Source: AP-16 sp036395835 (GTDB taxonomy: Bacteria > Pseudomonadota > Alphaproteobacteria > Rhizobiales > Xanthobacteraceae). Taken from it: DNA of 5,163 nucleotides. Every line of letters begins with the position of its first letter. The first letter of the stretch is position 1. Positions 1 to 4,160 of this stretch are shown piece by piece. Location: assembly GCA_036395835.1 (NCBI GenBank), contig DASWCW010000284.1, positions 1 through 5,163 of the forward strand. The letters run 5' to 3'. Under the pieces are notes generated by a model. The model had not been told where the DNA came from. It saw only the letters and a program-made list of their open reading frames with translations, and did not search any database. The translations under genes were made by a program, and so were the position numbers.

Positions 1-119
1 CTATCGGCCGGATCTCCATCGTGAAATCGTACCGCGGCGTCGGCATCTCCACGGCCAACGGCTATTTCGTGTCGATGAACGGTCTCGGCGAGCTGACGGG
101 ACCTTGGCGACCGGGTTGA
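1..119 (+). CDS. C-terminal end of an unidentified protein (5' end outside window)
   Basis: An open frame enters from the left edge (first full codon at 3) and stops with TGA at 117-119, giving 38 visible residues that begin IGRISIVKSYRGVG and end GELTGPWRPG. About 31 of the 38 codons end in G or C, matching the rest of the window, so it reads as genuine coding sequence. No catalytic motif, membrane segment or family signature is recognisable in this fragment, and I do not identify the product. The stop lies two bases before the ATG of the next small gene, so the two are probably cotranscribed and may be translationally coupled. Confidence 0.55.
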   Translation, partial: IGRISIVKSYRGVGISTANGYFVSMNGLGELTGPWRPG

Positions 120-121
120 GC

Positions 122-244
122 ATGGAATACTGGGGCGCTCCGGGTTTCGTGCTCAGTCTCATTGCCACGCTCGGGACCTATGTTTTGCTGGTCGTCCTGA
201 GCAAACGGCCGATCATGATCCCTCGTCAGCGTTTTTTCATCTGA
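122..244 (+). CDS. Small single-pass membrane protein, 40 aa, hypothetical
   Basis: The ATG at 122-124 opens a 40-codon frame ending in TGA at 242-244. Residues 8-27 form a continuous hydrophobic stretch (GFVLSLIATLGTYVLLVVLS), long enough for one membrane helix. It is followed by KRP and a basic end (R35, R37), so by the positive-inside rule the C terminus should be cytoplasmic. The start lies two bases after the upstream stop. There is no convincing Shine-Dalgarno sequence, which fits translational coupling. About 70% of codons end in G/C, a weaker bias than in its neighbours. I do not recognise a family. It could be a small subunit or accessory of a complex encoded upstream, but that is inference from position only. 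The main doubt is that so short a frame could be chance. Confidence 0.45.
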   Translation: MEYWGAPGFVLSLIATLGTYVLLVVLSKRPIMIPRQRFFI

Positions 245-358
245 TTTTGGCCGCCAGATTGGAACCGGGCGGCTGCCCGACCGTTGATGTCTGCCGCACT
301 CCTTCGACTCTTCCGGCAGTGCTATGTGCCGGGGCGGTTCGTCTCCGAGGGGCGGACC

Positions 359-364
359 GAGGTG
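359..364 (+). promoter_or_regulatory. Shine-Dalgarno site fixing the start at 372
   Basis: GAGGTG lies seven bases before the ATG at 372. It favours this start over the in-frame ATG at 324, whose extra 16 residues (rich in Gly, Arg and Pro) look like untranslated sequence. The 245-371 leader contains one small hairpin (CGGGC 266-270 with GCCCG 275-279) without a T-tract, so a terminator there is not supported. Confidence 0.6.
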
Positions 365-371
365 CTGGACG

Positions 372-1223
372 ATGAGCATCGAGCCTCTGTCGAAAACTTC
401 TCTGCGAAAATCGCCCCCCACTGCGGAGCTCGAAGCGTTGCGGATCGGCGCCGCCATGGAGCACGTCAAGGCACACGGAAATCTCGACGGCTTCCCGGCC
501 GGGCGCGGCGAACGCCTGGCATTGATGACGACCGCAGGCAAGCAGGGGCTCGTGGTGTGGAGCCGGAGTCGCAGAAGGTACGAGCTAACGAGCCGCGGCT
601 TTCGCCGTGTACGCGCGCTTCGCCGCGCTGGTCGCAATGCCTTGCGGGAGCGGCAAGGCGGGGCCGTCCGCTCCGGCATGAATGCGCTCGTCACCGCCGC
701 AGGTGCCGTCGTGGTCGTGGGCGCCGTGTTCCTTGCGTTCAATCCCAGCGGCTCCACCAATTTGGCGCCGGGGCGCCAACCGGCCGCTTATTTCACGAGC
801 GGCGCACCGGCGCCCGCGCAAGCGCAGGCAGCACGAGGGATGCAACCAGCGGCCGAGGCCGAGCCGAGAGCCGTTATAGCCGCGGCGATGCCCGACTCGG
901 AGCAAGTCTTCTCGGAGCCAGCCGTCGGAGCGCCGCAGGAAGGTCGCATCGCTGAGCCGGGTCCGAATGCAGCTCCCCAACCCGGGGAGGCGGCGCGATC
1001 CCTGGCAGCGGCGATCGGCGGCGAGCCCGAGATTGTCACTGGCGCTGCCGTTGCAAAAAGCTCTGCCGATGAGGATCGCGATCGGGCGGAAACGAACAAG
1101 CCGGCGCACAAGCACAAGCGAAACGGCCGGAGGCGCGAGACCGCCGGACCGGGATATGCGTATGCGCCCTACGGAGCTGGAAGCTATCGGGCCTGGTCCG
1201 CGTCGCCCTGGTGGTTCCGCTGA
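372..1223 (+). CDS. Hypothetical protein: possible winged helix, one membrane helix, Ala/Pro-rich periplasmic tail (283 aa)
   Basis: Starting at 372 the product has 283 residues in three zones. Residues 17-85 are charged and helical and end in a pattern like the recognition helix and wing of winged-helix DNA-binding domains: T54-A55-G56, then GLVVWSRSRRRYELTSRG at 59-76. Residues 103-123 (MNALVTAAGAVVVVGAVFLAF) are a clear membrane helix; many basic residues before it (R84-R100) predict a cytoplasmic N terminus. Residues 124-283 are Ala/Pro/Glu-rich and probably disordered. They include a basic cluster (243-255, KPAHKHKRNGRRR) and a Tyr/Trp-rich end (261-283). This order resembles membrane-anchored one-component regulators of the ToxR kind, but that role is inference. 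The wing-like part is short and I recognise no named family. Membrane attachment is the firmest point. The gene is transcribed toward the - strand block and ends 16 bases from its last stop codon. Confidence 0.75.
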   Translation: MSIEPLSKTSLRKSPPTAELEALRIGAAMEHVKAHGNLDGFPAGRGERLALMTTAGKQGLVVWSRSRRRYELTSRGFRRVRALRRAGRNALRERQGGAVRSGMNALVTAAGAVVVVGAVFLAFNPSGSTNLAPGRQPAAYFTSGAPAPAQAQAARGMQPAAEAEPRAVIAAAMPDSEQVFSEPAVGAPQEGRIAEPGPNAAPQPGEAARSLAAAIGGEPEIVTGAAVAKSSADEDRDRAETNKPAHKHKRNGRRRETAGPGYAYAPYGAGSYRAWSASPWWFR

Positions 1224-1239
1224 CCCGCCGACGGCGAGC

Positions 1240-2214
1240 TCAATGCAGGCTGGGTCCTTTGAGGAACCGGTTGCGGTCGCCCGAGCGCACGCGCACCTCG
1301 AATGTGCGGCCGTCGCGGTAAATTAGTAGTGGCACCTCGACCCCAGCGTGGCCGAGCGACCAGATCCGGCGGAAAAGGGTGGCAAGCTCGCTCACCTCTG
1401 TACCGGCAACTGCGAGCACGATATCGCCCGCCCGCAGATCGGCGCGCTCCGCCGGCCCGCGATTGGCGAGCCCGACGATGACAATTCTGTCCTCAATCTC
1501 AGTGGCATAGAGCCCGAGCCACGGCCGTGGTGGGTGATTGGGCCGACCCAACGTGAGGAGGTCTTCGAGTATCGGCGGAAGGAGATCGATCGGCACGATC
1601 ATGTTGAGGTGATTGGCCGATGTCCGCTCCGAAGCTTGCTGGATTTGCAGCGACCCCACCCCTAAAAGATCGCCGCCGGTACCGATCAAGGCCGCGCCAC
1701 CCCAATTGGGATGTACCGGCGCGGTGAAGATCGCCTCCTCGAGCACATATTCCCAATTTCCGGCAAACTCCTGCTTGGCGATGATGCGCGCCGCCACCGA
1801 GTGCTGGCGTCCGCCAGCCCCGGCCACGACGACGCGCTCTCCTACTGTCGCAGCGCTCGATTGGCCCAATGCCAGTACCGGCAGATCGAGACGCCCCAAC
1901 GCCTGCACCAAGCCGAAGCCGGTCTCCTGATCGTAGGCGAGTACATGTCCGGGAATCACCTTGCCCTCATTGGTGGTCAGCCAGATCGATTCGGCTTCCA
2001 TGATGAGGTAGCCGATCGTCAGTGCCACGCTGTCGCGGATCAACACCGCATTGCCGCCGCGCTCGGTCCCGAGCGTTTCCGCGGTGAACGCGTCGGCAGG
2101 CACGATCGAGTGCAGGGTCACCACCGAGGCGAGCGCCCGATCGAGATCGTAATCGTAGTCCTCCGGCTTCGGCTGCACGGCAGGGGATATTTTCGAGCCG
2201 CCCAGGGATGCCAT
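1240..2214 (-). CDS. HtrA/S1C-like pseudoprotease with C-terminal PDZ domain (324 aa)
   Basis: The product resembles trypsin-like S1C (DegP/HtrA) proteins. A protease-like fold spans about residues 27-215 and a PDZ domain about 229-313 (PWLGLYATEIED, then ADLRAGDIVLAVAG). None of the three catalytic residues is present. The His position of the usual LTxxHVV motif is Tyr69 (LTIGYLI). The Asp position of the D-x-A-x-L motif falls at Gly99 (DQETGFGLVQ). The nucleophile of GNSGG is Trp171 (HPNWGGAALIG). Peptidase activity is therefore not expected, and a binding, scaffold or chaperone role is more likely. There is no signal peptide or membrane segment, so it should be cytoplasmic, unlike classical HtrA proteins. 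The start at 2214 has GGAG nine bases upstream; an in-frame ATG at 2280 would add 22 unconvincing residues. I recall similar degenerate proteins ending in NRFLK...LH from Bradyrhizobium. The gene lies about 100 bases downstream of the DUF2848 gene and may share its transcript. Confidence 0.9.
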   Translation of the reverse strand: MASLGGSKISPAVQPKPEDYDYDLDRALASVVTLHSIVPADAFTAETLGTERGGNAVLIRDSVALTIGYLIMEAESIWLTTNEGKVIPGHVLAYDQETGFGLVQALGRLDLPVLALGQSSAATVGERVVVAGAGGRQHSVAARIIAKQEFAGNWEYVLEEAIFTAPVHPNWGGAALIGTGGDLLGVGSLQIQQASERTSANHLNMIVPIDLLPPILEDLLTLGRPNHPPRPWLGLYATEIEDRIVIVGLANRGPAERADLRAGDIVLAVAGTEVSELATLFRRIWSLGHAGVEVPLLIYRDGRTFEVRVRSGDRNRFLKGPSLH

Positions 2215-2315
2215 CGGAACGAACTCCGCTTGCCTCGAAGATTGCCAGCTGGGGACGAATCTCCTGCATTTTACGTGCATTAGCCGAGATTTCCAGGCGG
2301 TCCTTCGGCTTGGCG

Positions 2316-2993
2316 TCAACTCACCACGGGGAGCGCGCGGATCTCGTAGCCGTGCCGCATCGAGCGGCCGCGCGGCGGATCCTCGAGCTCCATCTCGAAG
2401 CGGCTTGCCGGCCGGATGCCGCCGATGGCGCCGAGCGTTCCGCAGAACATGATTGTGCCGGGCGCATGCTCTTCGCCTTGCCACCGCGCCAGGAGATCCG
2501 CGGGCGTGCGCATGGCCGCAAGGGGACCCTCCTGATAGAGCACGCGCTTGCCCGCGATCGTCGCGAACGAACGCAGCATCAACCGATCCCAACGATCGGA
2601 GATCTCGTCGAGCCGCCACAGCATCCGCCCGACCACTTTCGCGCAAAGTTGCTTGGAGAGCGCAATCCCCAAGCTCTCCGCCTTGCGATCCGTGTGATCG
2701 GAGCCCAATCCGATCCATAGGCCGTCCGGCAGCGACACGAGCACGGGCTCGGCTTCGCCGGATGTATCGGGACCCAGCACTTCGATCGAGTCGGCCTGCG
2801 TGAGGTTGGACACGCTGATGCGATAGAACACGGGAACCGAGGAGGGCCGCGGCACACCAATCGCCGCGAGCTCCTCGATGTGATGCTGCAGCGCGGTCTC
2901 GTCGCGGCCGGTCCATCCCGCCACGACCAGCGTGTGGATCGCCGTCTCGACTCGGTCGGATCTGCCGTCGATCGTTCGCTCGAAACTCAGCAT
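2316..2993 (-). CDS. DUF2848 family protein (225 aa)
   Basis: The 225-residue product matches my recollection of the DUF2848 family over its whole length. Recognisable blocks in order are VAGWTGRD (24-31), HHIEELAAIGVPRP (37-50), GLGSDHTDRK (95-104), SKQLCAK (113-119), VLYQEG (151-156), MFCGT (182-186), GGIRP (191-195) and FEMELEDP (199-206). The function of the family is not established. The acidic ExE pattern near the end and the GGIRP block recall fumarylacetoacetate-hydrolase-like enzymes, which bind a metal through acidic residues; I offer that only as inference. No signal peptide or membrane segment is present, so it is cytoplasmic. The ATG at 2991-2993 agrees with the family N terminus (MLSFER); a GGGAA lies close upstream (2997-3001) and is a weak ribosome site. 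The pseudoprotease gene follows on the same strand, so a shared operon is likely. The gene looks intact. Confidence 0.92.
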   Translation of the reverse strand: MLSFERTIDGRSDRVETAIHTLVVAGWTGRDETALQHHIEELAAIGVPRPSSVPVFYRISVSNLTQADSIEVLGPDTSGEAEPVLVSLPDGLWIGLGSDHTDRKAESLGIALSKQLCAKVVGRMLWRLDEISDRWDRLMLRSFATIAGKRVLYQEGPLAAMRTPADLLARWQGEEHAPGTIMFCGTLGAIGGIRPASRFEMELEDPPRGRSMRHGYEIRALPVVS

Positions 2994-3073
2994 CGGTTCC
3001 CGCGAAGAGGGGCGAAAAGGCTTGCGCGTTCAGTCTAGAGCATCGCCTGCGCTGAGGTCCACGCGAATGCCGG

Positions 3074-3277
3074 CTAGCGGCTCGATCCCGCAACCGTTCG
3101 TTCGCGCAACGTATAGCCAGCGGCGCGCAATCGTTGGATGAAATTCGCAAAACCCCTGGAGCGCTCCAGGAGCTCGTGCAGGGAAAACTCCTCCTCGGGA
3201 GCATGGGCCGAGCCGCTGAGGAACCGATGCAAGACGGGCTCGCGGTCCGCACAGAAAACGCGGAATGGCCGGGACAA
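3074..3277 (-). CDS. Short hypothetical ORF, possibly a 5'-truncated gene (67 aa)
   Basis: This frame reads like protein, for example PEEEFSLHELLERSRGFANF around the middle, and most codons end in G/C. It has no ATG. The only usable initiation codon is TTG at 3277-3275, which lies in the loop of the palindrome at 3266-3286, and no Shine-Dalgarno sequence precedes it. The frame is closed upstream by TGA at 3337-3335. Two readings are possible: a real small gene with a TTG start, or the 3' remnant of a longer gene whose front was lost when the repeat region arose. It has no membrane segment or recognised motif. It ends 80 bases before the DUF2848 start, so it would be co-directional with that gene. 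I do not assign a function. Confidence 0.35.
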   Translation of the reverse strand: MSRPFRVFCADREPVLHRFLSGSAHAPEEEFSLHELLERSRGFANFIQRLRAAGYTLRERTVAGSSR

Positions 3278-3286
3278 GCCCGGCCA
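3266..3286. repeat. Palindromic intergenic repeat of Bradyrhizobium/Rhodopseudomonas type
   Basis: Perfect 8-bp inverted arms, TGGCCGGG (3266-3273) and CCCGGCCA (3279-3286), flank the 5-base loop ACAAG. From general knowledge, the motif GGCCGGGACAAGCCCGGCC is a common dispersed palindrome in Bradyrhizobium and relatives, where it often yields spurious ORFs reading AGLVPAI, as it does here on the - strand. It lies between the 120-residue membrane protein gene and the DUF2848 gene. It could form a hairpin in the - strand transcript, but no T-run follows, so an intrinsic terminator is not supported. Confidence 0.7.
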
Positions 3287-3337
3287 CGAGGATCGCGGGC
3301 CGCGGGCGAGCGCACCTTCAGGCAGGATCGCGCCTCA

Positions 3338-3700
3338 TCATCCGAGGAGCACGCACCCGCGAGCCAAATGCGTCAGCGGCAGCGGACCGCCGCCCCGTGA
3401 GCCGGAGTGCACGGTCGCAGACGGCTCGTTATGCGGGATTTTTGCAATTCCAAGCCTGGCCAATCCTTCGACGTAATCGTCGGCCTCCGGCGTCGCTTTC
3501 ACGCCCACGGCATCGGACGCAATGTTGTGGTTCCACGAACTGGCCGTCCCGAGCGCGATCGCGGCCGTAATCACGATCGCGGCGGACGCAAGAATCGCTG
3601 GCAAGAAGGCGACGTAGACCGGCCAGTCGTCGGTGAAACGGTTCTCCGCACGTCGGTCAGGGGAACCGCCATGTCTACCCTTTGCTGCTTTTCGGACCAT
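3338..3700 (-). CDS. Small single-pass membrane protein, 120 aa, hypothetical
   Basis: The start at 3700 is chosen because a strong Shine-Dalgarno site (AAGGAG, 3713-3708) sits seven bases upstream; the same frame could be extended to 3841, but that part is Arg/Ser-rich and lacks a ribosome site. The product has a basic, hydrophilic N terminus (MVRKAAKGRHGG), one clear membrane helix at residues 28-50 (VYVAFLPAILASAAIVITAAIAL), and a moderately charged C-terminal part with EADDYVEGLARLGIAKIP around 78-95. The basic residues before the helix predict N-in, C-out topology, with the C-terminal 70 residues in the periplasm. The last 20 or so residues (starting GSRGGGPLPL) look atypical, as if the original stop had been lost or a neighbouring repeat-rich sequence were read through. 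I recognise no family and assign no function. It is the first gene of the - strand block. Confidence 0.7.
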   Translation of the reverse strand: MVRKAAKGRHGGSPDRRAENRFTDDWPVYVAFLPAILASAAIVITAAIALGTASSWNHNIASDAVGVKATPEADDYVEGLARLGIAKIPHNEPSATVHSGSRGGGPLPLTHLARGCVLLG

Positions 3701-3707
3701 GACGAAT

Positions 3708-3713
3708 CTCCTT
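3708..3713 (-). promoter_or_regulatory. Strong Shine-Dalgarno site for the gene starting at 3700
   Basis: On the - strand the sequence AAGGAG ends seven bases before the ATG at 3700-3698. This is the best ribosome-binding site in the window and decides the start of the 120-residue membrane protein against the longer alternative. Confidence 0.7.
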
Positions 3714-3789
3714 CCTGGAGTGTCTCCATCATGATCCGTTCGAGTCGGAGAGTGCGTGAACCAGCTCACAGGCCGGCGAAGAGAAGGGA

Positions 3790-3849
3790 GCGTCAAATTG
3801 CGTCGATCAGAACGGGAATATCGAACATGACGCAGTCTCAATTTGATGC
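3790..3849. repeat. Long-armed inverted repeat upstream of the gene at 3700
   Basis: GCGTCAAATTG (3790-3800) pairs with CAATTTGATGC (3839-3849), 11 positions with one G-T wobble. Inside it GCGTC (3800-3804) can pair with GACGC (3829-3833), sharing base 3800 with the outer stem. The structure lies 90-150 bases upstream of the - strand ATG at 3700 and could fold in that leader transcript or act as a protein-binding site. Its role is unknown. Confidence 0.35.
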
Positions 3850-4012
3850 GGTTTTGTTAAAAGGCCAGGATGAGCAACGCGGGCGAGCTCGCATATTGCT
3901 GCGTCCCAATGCGTCGATCCTGGCGGTCCAAACTGCCCTGAACGGGTCGGCCGTTTGAGCTTGTGTGGCGTATTCTAACGAGGTGGGGCTGCAGGTAGCG
4001 CGGAGGAGTGAT

Positions 4013-4089
4013 GGTCCGCCACCATACCACTTCACCCCCTCTCGTATGGTGCCAGAAGCCACTGCGACACGGCCACTTCTTGGCGGATC
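4013..4089. repeat. Nested inverted repeats forming a possible three-way junction
   Basis: An outer stem joins GTCCGCCA (4014-4021) to TGGCGGAT (4081-4088), with one wobble pair and a further G-C pair outside (4013/4089). Inside it are two hairpins: ACCATAC (4021-4027) with GTATGGT (4044-4050), and AGAAG (4054-4058) with CTTCT (4076-4080). Base 4021 is claimed by two of the stems. Its length is close to that of a tRNA, but neither strand shows tRNA sequence hallmarks. It sits 72 bases before the integrase start, where recombinase arm sites, an attachment site or a control element could be expected; this is inference. Confidence 0.35.
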
Positions 4090-4124
4090 GCTGTTGCATG
4101 TCATCTCAACCTATGCCATACCCT

Positions 4125-4142
4125 CCCACGATGCTTCGTGGG
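4125..4142. repeat. Perfect hairpin just upstream of the integrase
   Basis: CCCACGA (4125-4131) and TCGTGGG (4136-4142) are perfect 7-bp arms around a TGCT loop, 18 bases before the integrase ATG. No T-tract follows, so a terminator is unlikely. The position suits an operator for autoregulation or part of an attachment region, but neither can be shown from sequence alone. Confidence 0.4.
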
Positions 4143-4160
4143 GATCAATAGGGGGACAGC

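Larger units (their letters stand above)
3701..4160. other. 460-base intergenic region between divergent genes
   Basis: This stretch separates the - strand block (start at 3700) from the integrase (start at 4161), so promoters for both should lie here. I see no convincing -35/-10 pair on either strand. No tRNA is visible: there is no GGTTCGA-type T-loop followed by an acceptor end, although P4-type integrases usually target tRNA 3' ends. The weak frames crossing it lack good start sites and family likeness. What stands out is inverted-repeat structure at 3790-3849, 4013-4089 and 4125-4142, listed separately. Confidence 0.6.

Noticed and set aside
62..760. A 232-residue - strand frame opposite the first + strand genes
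   Set aside because: It runs antisense to three frames with better codon bias, is Arg/Pro/Ser-rich and shows no domain.
1224..1239. A bidirectional terminator between the convergent stops at 1223 and 1240
   Set aside because: The 16-base gap contains only CGCCG-A-CGGCG, whose one-base loop cannot form a stable hairpin, and there is no T-tract on either strand.
1240..3315. A single 691-residue - strand protein covering the pseudoprotease, the DUF2848 region and beyond
   Set aside because: Only its last 324 residues resemble a protein family. The front part is Arg/Ala-rich, overlaps the well-supported DUF2848 gene in another frame on the same strand, and is a high-GC open-frame artefact.
3763..3796. 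A sigma-70 promoter for the gene at 3700, using TTGACG at 3796-3791 on the - strand
   Set aside because: The -35-like hexamer has no TATAAT-like partner at a proper distance, and it lies within the inverted-repeat arm.
3827..3958. A 43-residue + strand ORF beginning MTQSQFDAVL
   Set aside because: Third-position G/C bias is weak, the ribosome site is poor, its start lies inside an inverted repeat, and no family is recognisable. It cannot be excluded but is not supported.
3838..4104. An 88-residue - strand frame across the intergenic region
   Set aside because: No Shine-Dalgarno sequence, mixed composition, and it overlaps the structured repeats; it shows no motif.
3960..4160. A tRNA gene or tRNA 3' end serving as the integrase attachment site
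   Set aside because: Searched by eye on both strands for a T-loop (TTCGA context) with a matching acceptor end; none found. The target may be outside the window or not a tRNA.
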